DNA of 64,000 nucleotides, from contig CBDDKS010000006.1 in the NCBI GenBank assembly GCA_965230335.1, positions 372,001-436,000 on the forward strand, given 5' to 3'. This document shows positions 17,168 to 25,764 of the stretch, piece after piece (position 1 is the stretch's first letter; each line of letters begins with the position of its first letter). The DNA is from CBDDKS01 sp965230335 (GTDB lineage: Bacteria; Pseudomonadota; Gammaproteobacteria; Enterobacterales; Kangiellaceae). A program made the position numbers and the translations under genes. The notes beneath the pieces are model-generated. The model had not been told where the DNA came from and searched no databases. It saw only the letters and a list, made by a program, of their open reading frames with translations.

Positions 17168-18001
17168 TTACAATTGATTTCTAACACTTAATATTTCTGG
17201 AAAGAAACTAATATCCAGTGCTTTTTTAAGGAAAGGAACGCCGGATGAACCACCTGTTCCGGTTTTAAAACCTATAATTCTCTGAACAGTATATAAATGC
17301 CGGAATCGCCATTGCTGAAAAGCATCTTCAATATCCATCAGCTTTTCTGCCAATTCATATAGCTTAAAATGTTTATCGGGTAATGTGTACACTTCTAACC
17401 AAGCCTGTTCCACTGACTGATTAGCTCTATAGGGCGTTGTTACATCTCTTGATAGCTGAGCATTATCAATAGCAAAACCTTTCTTATGCAGTAAAGCAAT
17501 CACTTCATCATAAAGCCCAGGATTTGATAAAATATCATTCAAGTCACTATAAACATCATCCAAATGAGAAAAAACCTCTATACTTTTTGTATTTTTGTTA
17601 CCTAACAAAAACTCCATTTTTCGATAGTTATACGATTGAAAACCAGAAGCATGACCTAATTGATCTCGAAACTTAAGATAATCTACCGGTGTCATGGTTG
17701 ATAAAATATTCCATGACTGCATTAACTGATTCAAAACTTGCTTAACACGTGCCATCACTTTAAAAGCAGGCGATAATTCATCTTGCTTGATATAAGAAAT
17801 AGCTTGTTGTAACTCGCAACCAATCAACTTCATCCAAAGTTCACTTGCTTGATGAATAATGATAAATAGCATTTCATCATGCTCGGAAGAAACAGGATGT
17901 TGTGCATTCAGTATACTGTTTAAGCTTAAATATTCTGAGTAACTTTGATTATTGGAAAAGTCCGTATGAATCGACTCTTCAACTTCTCTATAATTAGACA
18001 T
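17168..18001 (-). CDS. kynA: Tryptophan 2,3-dioxygenase
   Basis: 277 residues, the bacterial TDO length. This haem enzyme opens the indole ring of L-tryptophan to N-formylkynurenine, the first step of the kynurenine route. Conserved features are visible: EHDEMLFIIIHQASELWMKL with active-site His50, FRDQLGHASGFQS with Arg112, the proximal haem ligand His235 in FRHLYTVQRIIG, and the substrate loop GTGGSSG at 248-254. No other kynurenine gene is next to it. It lies 46 nt downstream of an unknown gene on the same strand and is probably read with it. Haem supply fits the ccm and globin genes elsewhere in the window, but that link is only circumstantial. Confidence 0.97.
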   Translation of the reverse strand: MSNYREVEESIHTDFSNNQSYSEYLSLNSILNAQHPVSSEHDEMLFIIIHQASELWMKLIGCELQQAISYIKQDELSPAFKVMARVKQVLNQLMQSWNILSTMTPVDYLKFRDQLGHASGFQSYNYRKMEFLLGNKNTKSIEVFSHLDDVYSDLNDILSNPGLYDEVIALLHKKGFAIDNAQLSRDVTTPYRANQSVEQAWLEVYTLPDKHFKLYELAEKLMDIEDAFQQWRFRHLYTVQRIIGFKTGTGGSSGVPFLKKALDISFFPEILSVRNQL

Positions 18002-18047
18002 GCTTTTTGATACTTTTAATGTGTACTAGTTTAGGGACTGTTAGACT

Positions 18048-18596
18048 CTAATTCACCTTTTCTTCTATATATGTCTTTAATTGATAAATATAAATAAACC
18101 AGGTTAAACCCACCGCCATATTTTTATCGGTCATATCATAAGAAGCATCACTTAACTGATTGCGCCATTGATTTGCTTTATCAATATCTGAAAAAAAACG
18201 TTCAAATAATGTTTCGCAAACATCTGGATTTTGCAGTTCAGCAGGCATCCATTTTTTATCATAAGCATATTGCACCATGGATTCAAATGTTGAAAACTGC
18301 TCTCTTAACTCTCTGGTTAGCATGTTTTTCACATAAGTGCCAAATTCAGTGTCCAACATTTTATAGGAATTTTTAAAAAATTCGATATCCTGTAATTCAT
18401 CTTTTTCTTTTATGGTTTGCCCAAAAGCATGACCATACTTTTTTTCTAACGCTATGATTAAAGCTTTATCTTTATCATCCAGTAATTCAAAGTTGCCATT
18501 AACACTTTGTAATTTTTTGGCTAGATTTTCTAACTGCAACTGATCGTCGTCAGATAATAATTTTTTCAATTTTTGGAAGTTTTCGCCTAAAGGCAT
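18048..18596 (-). CDS. Unknown alpha-helical protein upstream of tryptophan dioxygenase
   Basis: 182 residues, soluble, acidic and predicted mostly helical. There is no signal peptide, Cys motif or nucleotide-binding loop. It includes LTRELREQFSTFESMVQYAYDK in the middle and ends in an amphipathic aromatic helix (GLTWFIYIYQLKTYIEEK). I do not recognise the family. The only functional hint is that it precedes the tryptophan dioxygenase gene by 46 nt on the same strand. Coding is supported by the long uninterrupted frame and normal amino-acid composition. Confidence 0.7.
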   Translation of the reverse strand: MPLGENFQKLKKLLSDDDQLQLENLAKKLQSVNGNFELLDDKDKALIIALEKKYGHAFGQTIKEKDELQDIEFFKNSYKMLDTEFGTYVKNMLTRELREQFSTFESMVQYAYDKKWMPAELQNPDVCETLFERFFSDIDKANQWRNQLSDASYDMTDKNMAVGLTWFIYIYQLKTYIEEKVN

Positions 18597-18767
18597 GGTA
18601 TTAACCTGCTGAACTATTTAATTATTGAACTACTTAACTATTTACCAGAGTTTTCTTTAATAAAGGTTTTATATTGAGTGGTATTCAGGTTCCTTGAATC
18701 CATACTAAAGGATTTAAGTCTACACTTGGATGATACCCGAATCGTTTAATCAACTCAAATACCTGGC

Positions 18768-20015
18768 TTAAAAGGATTCTATTTTCAAACCTTTGTTAAC
18801 ATAATCCTGTAATTCAACACCATAAGCATGATTAGCAACAGCTTTTGTAATTCGATAAGCTTTTCCACTACTGTCTAAATCTATTTTAGACATGTCTATC
18901 ACTCTTTCTTTAGCTCTTGGTTTTTTATCTTCATCCAGGATCAATAACACTTTAGGTCGCAATTTGTATCGCGGATTAGTAGCAAGCACTATACCTACCT
19001 CTCCATTTTCCATCTCAACAATAGAACCTGGGGGGTAAATACCCCGCCACTCAATAAATTTAGTGACCAGATGGGCATCAAAGTGAATTTCACGCCCTTT
19101 CATTAATACGGTATAAGCATCCAAAATAGGACGCGCCTCTTCATAACACCTTGCAGAAGTAATCGCATCAAAAACATCCACAATCGCTATTAAACGTGAA
19201 ACATGGGAAATTTGATCTCCCGATAAGCCTCTGGGATACCCTTCTCCATTGAGGCGTTCATGATGCGTATAAGCCACATCTATGGCTAATGGGCTTGTTT
19301 CTCTTTTTTTAAGCAAAACATCTTTTCCATATTCTGCATGCATTTTCATTTCTGTATATTCATCTGGTGTTAATTTTCCTGGTTTATCCAGAATGTTACT
19401 ATCTACTTTCACTTTTCCAATATCATGCAGCATGCCACATAGCCCAATTTCTTCTATTTCATCAGGTTCTGCTCCCAAAAAGCGGGCAAATGCCATGGAC
19501 ATAATACCCACATTTAAACAATGCTCTGCCGTATAATCATCTTTATTTTTTATTAACGTCATTAATAAAATGGCATTTTCATTACGCATAATGCTTTTAA
19601 CATAATCTTTGACAATCGAGCGAACCGTAGAAATTTCAAAATCTTCACCCAGCATAATTTTATCCAATAGACCTTTGACCAGTTTTCTTCCTTTATGATT
19701 TAATTTATTGGCGGTGTTAATTTCATGATGAATGCTTCTTGGTGCAATTTCATCTTCAAGGGCATCCTGCTCATATTGCTCTTTTAAGGTTTTAGAAACC
19801 GTTGCTTCTTTACGAAACTGGTTATATTCACTTTCATCCTTAAACTCTACATAAACATACTGGCATTGGCGTTTTACCTGTTCAATATCATCGTCATCCT
19901 GCACCATAAAGCCTTGCAATAAAAAATCAGACTCCTCCCAAGGCTTATCAAGCTCAGAAACAAACATACCTACTTTTAATTGATGGCTAAAAACTTTAAC
20001 TCGTGAAAGTTTCAT
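18768..20015 (-). CDS. HD-GYP cyclic-di-GMP phosphodiesterase with DUF3391
   Basis: 415 residues. An N-terminal DUF3391-type region (about 1-130) precedes an HD-GYP domain. Metal and catalytic residues are intact: YTAEHCLNVG, LHDIGKVKV with His197-Asp198, then HHERLNGEGYPRGLSG with the GYP motif at 259-261. Such proteins hydrolyse cyclic di-GMP to GMP. The C-terminal ~90 residues form a beta-rich tail (GSIVEMENGEVGIVLATNPR) common in this subgroup. There is no membrane segment, so it is cytosolic. It stands alone on the minus strand, with a 72-nt gap from the upstream gene. Confidence 0.93.
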   Translation of the reverse strand: MKLSRVKVFSHQLKVGMFVSELDKPWEESDFLLQGFMVQDDDDIEQVKRQCQYVYVEFKDESEYNQFRKEATVSKTLKEQYEQDALEDEIAPRSIHHEINTANKLNHKGRKLVKGLLDKIMLGEDFEISTVRSIVKDYVKSIMRNENAILLMTLIKNKDDYTAEHCLNVGIMSMAFARFLGAEPDEIEEIGLCGMLHDIGKVKVDSNILDKPGKLTPDEYTEMKMHAEYGKDVLLKKRETSPLAIDVAYTHHERLNGEGYPRGLSGDQISHVSRLIAIVDVFDAITSARCYEEARPILDAYTVLMKGREIHFDAHLVTKFIEWRGIYPPGSIVEMENGEVGIVLATNPRYKLRPKVLLILDEDKKPRAKERVIDMSKIDLDSSGKAYRITKAVANHAYGVELQDYVNKGLKIESF

Positions 20016-20086
20016 TTAGGCTATCCTTCAAAGTCAGTTTTTAAACGACTCTTTTAAGCATAAGCAATATTTTTAAAAAATAACAG

Positions 20087-21316
20087 TTATGGCAGGTTTA
20101 ACCAATCGATAAGTTGTGACATCATTCTCTTTAAAACTACTTGAAGTTCATCTGATAGCTCTTTGATATATTTAAAATTATTTTCATCCATATAATTTTT
20201 TTGCGATAGCTCCAACTGTAATGTGCTTTGATTTTGACTGGGCTTACCATACTGACGGGTAATATAGCCTCCCTTAAAGCGCCCATTGACCACTTTAGAG
20301 AATGGTCCGACATCCATCTGTTGAATTAAGCTCTGTAGTGATGATCGACAGCTTTTCCCATCATAAGTACCAAAATTAAAATCGGGTAATTCTCCGTCAA
20401 AAAAGCGTGGAACCCTGGATGCTATGGAATGCGCTTCAAATAGCAGCACCTGACCATATTGTTCCTGAATCTCTGACAGACTATTGGAGAGTTTTTGATG
20501 GTAAGGATACCAGTAGTTTTCTATACGCTTTTGTTGGGTCTGGCTATCAGGCTCTTTATTTTCCAAATACAACGACTCTCTTGCAAAAGTTGTTGTTGGG
20601 CAAAGTGTTGTTGTATCTGCTCCAGGATACAATGAATAATTATCTGCTGGACGATTCAAATCAATCACATATCTTGAAAAAACAGGGCAAATCAAATAAA
20701 TATTCATATCACAGCAAAAATCATATAATAAACGCAAGAACCAGTCTGTATCCCGTAATTCCAAGGCCACCTCAGTCATCCCCTTAGCGACTGTACCTGG
20801 CAGACAAGTGCCGTTATGAGGCATACTCATGATCAGAGGCACTTTTCCTTCAATCCACTCGTAGCAGGGAAAAATGTCCGTGTGCTTCTCTGCAAAAGCC
20901 TGAACATCCGGCATCAAATGACGCTTTTTTGCGGCATTTTGCCCTAATAAAAAATCTGAATAATGGGATTTGATTTCTTGCACTAAACTGTCAGGATTCA
21001 ATAACCAATCATCTAATAACGGCTTCACAGCTTTCCAATCCTGCTCGCCTGCATACTTGATTAAACGACAAACCACCAATGCATAAACCGCATAGGCATA
21101 AGTTGCATGAAAAGTATAAGCATCATTTTTAACACAATAATTATTCCAACACTGCAGAAAACAGTTTACACTTTGATGTTTAGGTTGATGCCAATAGCAA
21201 CACACTGCTAATCTCAATGGCGGTAAATAACAATAATTTAAATTGCATAACTCATCCTCTACCAAAATATTCTCTGATAACCAATGATTAACGTATTCTT
21301 TATCTTGCTGATTCAT
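20087..21316 (-). CDS. hutG: N-formylglutamate amidohydrolase with extra N-terminal region
   Basis: 409 residues against about 265 for the usual enzyme. The C-terminal part from about residue 152 is a normal N-formylglutamate deformylase: PLIMSMPHNGTCLPG with the metal His, the LRDTDWFLRLLYDF segment, VIDLNRP, LLFEAHSIASRVP and QLELSQKNYMD. It would release glutamate and formate at the end of histidine breakdown. The first ~150 residues are helical, with several Cys and Trp, and I cannot assign them. The gene is divergent from hutC across 93 nt, fitting control by HutC. No hutU, hutH or hutI is in the window. Confidence 0.88.
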   Translation of the reverse strand: MNQQDKEYVNHWLSENILVEDELCNLNYCYLPPLRLAVCCYWHQPKHQSVNCFLQCWNNYCVKNDAYTFHATYAYAVYALVVCRLIKYAGEQDWKAVKPLLDDWLLNPDSLVQEIKSHYSDFLLGQNAAKKRHLMPDVQAFAEKHTDIFPCYEWIEGKVPLIMSMPHNGTCLPGTVAKGMTEVALELRDTDWFLRLLYDFCCDMNIYLICPVFSRYVIDLNRPADNYSLYPGADTTTLCPTTTFARESLYLENKEPDSQTQQKRIENYWYPYHQKLSNSLSEIQEQYGQVLLFEAHSIASRVPRFFDGELPDFNFGTYDGKSCRSSLQSLIQQMDVGPFSKVVNGRFKGGYITRQYGKPSQNQSTLQLELSQKNYMDENNFKYIKELSDELQVVLKRMMSQLIDWLNLP

Positions 21317-21409
21317 TATTAACTCTTTTCTTTATTGACGATACATACACGTCCTTCATGTTTTTTTTCGAATGATATCTAAGAATACCTCATACCTGAC
21401 ATCTTTATC

Positions 21410-22144
21410 ATGAAAACAACCGAACCTCGATATCTCATTGCCAAGCATTACATATTAAATGGGATTAAACAAAAACTCTGGAAAACAGGTGAACAGGTAC
21501 CCTCAGAAAATGAACTGGTCAAAGCCTGTCATATCAGTCGAATGACTGCCAGAAAGGCTCTAGAAGAACTCTGTGCAGAAGGTATCATTGTACGTACTCA
21601 AGGTAAAGGCTCTTTTGTCGCTGAAGAAAAACAACAAACCTCTATTTTACAAATTAAAAACATAAAAACAGAGGTTCTTGAGCAAGGTCAGGAATATTCA
21701 TCCCAATTACTGGAAATGAGCAAGATAAAACCAACAGATACTTTACAAAACTTATTTAAGTTGGATGACACACAACTTATTTATCATTCCATGATGCTGC
21801 ACTTTGCTAATAAAGCCCCCATTCAAGTGGAAGAACGTTTTATTAATGCCAAACTTGTGCCTGATTATATTCATCAGGATTTTAAAGTGAATACACCGAA
21901 TGAATACTTAACTAAAATAGCGCCTATTACCGAAGCTGAACATATTATCGAAGCCATTGCTCCTGAAAAACGATTACAAAATTTACTGCATCTGGATGAC
22001 GATGAGGCCATTTTACAATTAATCAGAACAACCTGGAGTTTTGAACAAGCGATCAGTTATGCCAAATTTTATTATCCAGGAAAACGTTATCAATTTAAAA
22101 CCCGGTTTAATCCCAAAAATTTAGGGGCTGTTGCTCATTTATAA
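21410..22144 (+). CDS. hutC: Histidine-utilisation repressor HutC (GntR family)
   Basis: 244 residues. The N-terminal GntR winged helix includes GEQVPSENELVKACHISRMTARKALEEL and ends near GKGSFVAEE (residue ~70). The C-terminal effector-binding UTRA domain includes YHSMMLHFANKAPIQVEERFINA and the terminal LIRTTWSFEQAISYAKFYYPG motif typical of HutC. HutC represses hut operons and is released by urocanate. It is divergent from the N-formylglutamate amidohydrolase gene; the shared 93-nt space is the likely operator region and contains GATACATACACG at 21339-21350, which only loosely resembles known HutC sites. Confidence 0.93.
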   Translation: MKTTEPRYLIAKHYILNGIKQKLWKTGEQVPSENELVKACHISRMTARKALEELCAEGIIVRTQGKGSFVAEEKQQTSILQIKNIKTEVLEQGQEYSSQLLEMSKIKPTDTLQNLFKLDDTQLIYHSMMLHFANKAPIQVEERFINAKLVPDYIHQDFKVNTPNEYLTKIAPITEAEHIIEAIAPEKRLQNLLHLDDDEAILQLIRTTWSFEQAISYAKFYYPGKRYQFKTRFNPKNLGAVAHL

Positions 22145-22162
22145 TGGTATTTATATATTTCA

Positions 22163-23323
22163 CTATGATTTAAACGGTAGTTTTTGCGCCAAAACAGGTA
22201 ACACACTTTCAATTTGCTTAGCCTCTTCTTTCACAAACAGTTCAATTGCATTAGAAAAGTCTTGATGGGCTATCCAATGACTTGAGTAGGTTTTTACAGG
22301 TTTAAAGCCACGAGAAACTTTATGTTCACCTTGAGCTCCAGCATCCAATTTATCCAGTTGATGCTTGATACAATATTCAATACTTTGATAGTAACAAAGC
22401 TCAAAGTGAAGGCAATCGAACTCTTGCAAACACCCCCAATAACGACCATAAAGAGTTTTATCGTCTTTAAAAAATAATGATGCCGCAACAATATTTTGAT
22501 GAGTTTCAGCAGAGATAATGAGAGTATGGTTATTCATATATGTAGCAATGTACTCAAAAAATGCTTTATTTAAATAGCCCGCATGGCCACTTCGCTTAAG
22601 ATAAGTGGCTTGATAAAAAGTAAATAACTGATGCCATAGTGATTCTGGAATATCATTACCTTGATAATGTTTAATCCTTATATTTTGTTGTTCAACCAGT
22701 CTCCTTTCTCGTCTGATATTTTTTCTGGGTTTACTTTTGCAGATTTGAAGAAAGTCATCAAAACTATCATAATGTTGATTATCTTTATTTTGATTAAACC
22801 AATGATACTGAAAACCAACCCGAGTCAAACAATCGAAAGATTCACAATCACTAATTTCACTTTCAAACGAAAATAACAAATGCCAAGAACTATATTTTTT
22901 TTCTTCACAAAGTTGTCTTATAGCTTGAATAACATGATTGACAACAACTTTTCTATCTACAGATTGGTGACAATAAATTCTCTGACCAACCACTGGCGTA
23001 AATGGTATAGATGAAACCAACTTTGGATAATAATCTAAGCCATTACGGTAATAGGCATCAGCCCAGGTATGATCAAAAACATATTCACCATAGCTATGCT
23101 CTTTAATATAAAGTGGCATCACAGCTTTAACGTGATCATTCACTTTTACAACTAAGTGATGCGGCTGCCAGCCAGATTCAAAACCAGTCGCCCCACTCTG
23201 CTCTAAGGCCAATAAAAAGTCATATTGAATAAAGGGATAGCTGCTATTGATAATCTTATTCCAAATCTCTCGTTCAATCTCAGTAATTGAGTCAATAAAT
23301 GTGATTTTTGGATCATCAGACAT
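22163..23323 (-). CDS. FemAB/GNAT-like protein (COG3146, DUF482)
   Basis: 386 residues, cytosolic. The pattern matches the widespread proteobacterial family annotated as peptidoglycan biosynthesis/recognition or DUF482: an N-terminal FIDSITEIEREIWNKI, FESGWQPHHLVV, KPRKNIRRERRLVE, YGRYWGCLQEFDCLHFELCYYQ and LDAGAQGEHKVSRGF. The fold is a double GNAT acyltransferase like FemX/FemAB, which add amino acids from tRNA or acyl carriers; the true substrate is unknown. It converges with hutC and is 73 nt downstream of ccmI on the same strand, but is not a recognised ccm gene. Confidence 0.88.
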   Translation of the reverse strand: MSDDPKITFIDSITEIEREIWNKIINSSYPFIQYDFLLALEQSGATGFESGWQPHHLVVKVNDHVKAVMPLYIKEHSYGEYVFDHTWADAYYRNGLDYYPKLVSSIPFTPVVGQRIYCHQSVDRKVVVNHVIQAIRQLCEEKKYSSWHLLFSFESEISDCESFDCLTRVGFQYHWFNQNKDNQHYDSFDDFLQICKSKPRKNIRRERRLVEQQNIRIKHYQGNDIPESLWHQLFTFYQATYLKRSGHAGYLNKAFFEYIATYMNNHTLIISAETHQNIVAASLFFKDDKTLYGRYWGCLQEFDCLHFELCYYQSIEYCIKHQLDKLDAGAQGEHKVSRGFKPVKTYSSHWIAHQDFSNAIELFVKEEAKQIESVLPVLAQKLPFKS

Positions 23324-23396
23324 AAAAGGTATTACTAACTATTTAGATTAACTTAATCATCATCATTCTCAATAATACTGTCATATCCTGGCTTTG

Positions 23397-24674
23397 TTAA
23401 AAAACCTGATTAATTTCCAAGGTGAGTTGTGGAATACCGTCTTTAACTTGTATCACTTTTTTTTCTGAAATTAAATCACCCTTGCTGGCGATAGCATTAC
23501 CAGATACAGAGACTCTTGCCTGAACAGTGACGGTTTTCATGTTACTCATTACCCGGCCAGGTAGCATTGCATCAGCATCTGTTAAGACTAATGTTTTAGG
23601 TAAATCTGAAACGACCAAAGGTTTTACAGCAACTGGAGCTTTCTGCCCATCATCACCTGTCACAATAATAAAGACTCGATGATTGCTGTCTAAATTATTC
23701 ATTAACCCTGATTGTATACTGACTATCAAAGGTAACTTAAAAGATGAGGTTTCGTTGGCAGTATTAGCGTTATTTAGCTGAGCTAATTGCATTTTCGCAT
23801 CCGCCACCTGTTTTTTTAACTGTTCAATACCTTCTCCAACATTTTTTCCAGACTGCTCACGTTTTTTTATTAAAGATTCCCACAAATCAATCGCTTTTTG
23901 ATAATCTTTTCTTAAATACCAGACAAAACCCAATAACAACTGCGCTCCTTCATGTTGTTTATTTTCTTTTAATACAAGAGCAATCTGTTCTTCTGCCAAA
24001 TCCAAACTTTCCATTTGACCACTACGCATTAATGTGTCGACATAACTCATCCTGGTTTGAATACTCGGATTTCTATATAACGCTCTTGTAAAAGCGTGTT
24101 GAGACTCTTTATAAGCTTTTAAATTAAATAATATCGTGCCAAATTGTTCCCAGCCATTAGGCAAATCAGGTTGATATAATAATCGTGTTCTTAACATAAG
24201 CACCATTTCTTCTGCTGTCATATCCTTTAACCATTCCGTATTCTGTTCATTCGTTTCCAGTAAATGAGATCGCTCCTGTAACCAATACCAACGTTGCATT
24301 TTTTTGATATCTACTAAATTCCAATAGATGACTATCGCTATGGCAGGAATCAATAACAAAGCAGCCCAATAAATTACTTTTTGTTTTTTTTCTATTGTTG
24401 GTACTGTTTTTTCAAACTCTGTATCCTGCAACAATGTTTTTTGTAGCTCTAACGTTAGATTGTCTTGTGTTGTTTCATCAACATGTCTTATAGATTGCTC
24501 TGTTTGTAGCTCTTCCAAACGACTTTTATATAATATTTTATTCAGATCCATTCGACTATTGTCACTTATTTGTTCTGATTTTAAAACAAATCTGCGATCA
24601 GCAAGTAAAGGAAGCGCCAATAAGACAATGACCAATAAACTGACAATGATAACGGCAATAATAATTTCAATCAT
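23397..24674 (-). CDS. ccmI: Cytochrome c maturation protein CcmI
   Basis: 425 residues. Two N-terminal membrane helices (IIIAVIIVSLLVIVLLALPL and WAALLLIPAIAIVIYW) flank a cytoplasmic loop; TPR repeats and a C-terminal beta-rich domain face the periplasm. CcmI holds apocytochrome c for the CcmF/CcmH haem ligation step. The start overlaps the ccmH stop by 4 nt (ATGA), showing coupling. It is the last gene of the ccm operon. The C-terminal domain (ISEKKVIQVKDGIPQLTLEI) is retained, so this is the full-length form. Confidence 0.95.
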   Translation of the reverse strand: MIEIIIAVIIVSLLVIVLLALPLLADRRFVLKSEQISDNSRMDLNKILYKSRLEELQTEQSIRHVDETTQDNLTLELQKTLLQDTEFEKTVPTIEKKQKVIYWAALLLIPAIAIVIYWNLVDIKKMQRWYWLQERSHLLETNEQNTEWLKDMTAEEMVLMLRTRLLYQPDLPNGWEQFGTILFNLKAYKESQHAFTRALYRNPSIQTRMSYVDTLMRSGQMESLDLAEEQIALVLKENKQHEGAQLLLGFVWYLRKDYQKAIDLWESLIKKREQSGKNVGEGIEQLKKQVADAKMQLAQLNNANTANETSSFKLPLIVSIQSGLMNNLDSNHRVFIIVTGDDGQKAPVAVKPLVVSDLPKTLVLTDADAMLPGRVMSNMKTVTVQARVSVSGNAIASKGDLISEKKVIQVKDGIPQLTLEINQVF

Positions 24675-25159
24675 TGTTCTTTCTCCTTATTTAATAAAGC
24701 ATCCAGTTTTTTCTTTTCTTCTTCATTGATAACAGGTGTATTGGTATTATATTGTTGCATAACTCGTTTTTGTCTCAGAAAAATAAACAGTATCACTATC
24801 ATTAACAATAATATGGGTCCCAACCAAACCAATAAATTGGCGCCTGATTTTTTAGGATCGTACAGTATAATTTCTCCATATCTTTCCACTAAAAACTGTT
24901 TTATCTCTTCCTCATTTTTATTCTGATTGATCTTTTCATAAATAATATGTCTTAAATCTTCCGAAATACCGGCATTTGAATCAGCAATAGACTGGTTTTC
25001 ACACTTTGGACAACGAATCTGATGAATCAATTGAATATAAGCCTGCTCTTGTGAAGGATATTTAAAAACAAATAATTCTTTCTGTTCCGCATTCAATTGA
25101 ACCAAAAGCATATTTAAAATCAATGATGATAACAATATGAAAAAGCTTCGTGTTAGCAT
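24671..25159 (-). CDS. ccmH: Cytochrome c maturation protein CcmH
   Basis: 162 residues. A signal peptide is followed by a short periplasmic domain with the redox motif RCPKCENQSIADSNA (Cys50, Cys53), a three-helix bundle and one C-terminal membrane helix (VWLGPILLLMIVILFIFLRQ). CcmH keeps the CXXCH haem-binding site of apocytochrome c reduced for ligation. It contains only the CcmH/CcmL part; the TPR part is the separate ccmI gene, as in Pseudomonas rather than E. coli. It lies between ccmG and ccmI. Confidence 0.96.
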   Translation of the reverse strand: MLTRSFFILLSSLILNMLLVQLNAEQKELFVFKYPSQEQAYIQLIHQIRCPKCENQSIADSNAGISEDLRHIIYEKINQNKNEEEIKQFLVERYGEIILYDPKKSGANLLVWLGPILLLMIVILFIFLRQKRVMQQYNTNTPVINEEEKKKLDALLNKEKEQ

Positions 25160-25212
25160 AATGTGTTTTCTCTGTTTAAAACCAAAAGTGAGCGACAGAC
25201 TCTATCATGCTT

Positions 25213-25764
25213 CTATATTTCAGAACCCATTATTTGTTGAATAACTGGCTTGAAGGTTTCATTCCAAACCTGGATATCTATCATACCAACCTTATGAAGA
25301 CGAATATGACGTTTTGAATCAATTAAAAACGTTTCTGGGGCTGCTGTAATGCCCATTTCAATAGCTAAGCGACCATTAGGATCAAAAAATGAAAACTCAT
25401 AAGGATTACCATGTTTTTCCAGAAACAAAGTGGCTGCCTCGGGCGTATCACGATAATTAATACCAATAACAGGGATATCTTGTTTTTTTAACTGATTTAG
25501 AAAAGTATGTTCCTGTGCACAAGTGACACACCAGGATCCCCAAACATTAATCAGAAAAAAAGGTGCAGATATCGTTGAAATATCTTTTTGTTCCAAACTA
25601 CCTAATATTCCCCCCTGAAGTAATGGCAATGGTTTACCAACTCTATAAGATTCTGTTTCTGTGCCATCAGAATCTAAAGAAACAAAAAAAACAAACCATA
25701 ATACAATAGAACCACACAGTGCCAATATACCGATAATAAAAGCAAAACTTTTTACTTTAAACAT
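25213..25764 (-). CDS. ccmG: Thiol:disulfide interchange protein CcmG/DsbE
   Basis: 183 residues. An N-terminal membrane anchor precedes a periplasmic thioredoxin fold with active site WCVTC (Cys79, Cys82) in LINVWGSWCVTCAQEH and the cis-Pro region at ITAAPETFLID. It passes reducing equivalents from DsbD to CcmH and apocytochromes. WCVTC departs from the commoner WCPTC/WCVPC but keeps both cysteines. The start overlaps the end of ccmF by 8 nt. Confidence 0.96.
   Translation of the reverse strand: MFKVKSFAFIIGILALCGSIVLWFVFFVSLDSDGTETESYRVGKPLPLLQGGILGSLEQKDISTISAPFFLINVWGSWCVTCAQEHTFLNQLKKQDIPVIGINYRDTPEAATLFLEKHGNPYEFSFFDPNGRLAIEMGITAAPETFLIDSKRHIRLHKVGMIDIQVWNETFKPVIQQIMGSEI

Noticed and set aside
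21317..21409. HutC operator GATACATACACG and a TTGACG -35 box
   Set aside because: Resemblance to known HutC sites is loose and no matching -10 sits at a proper distance, so it is mentioned only in the hutC entry.
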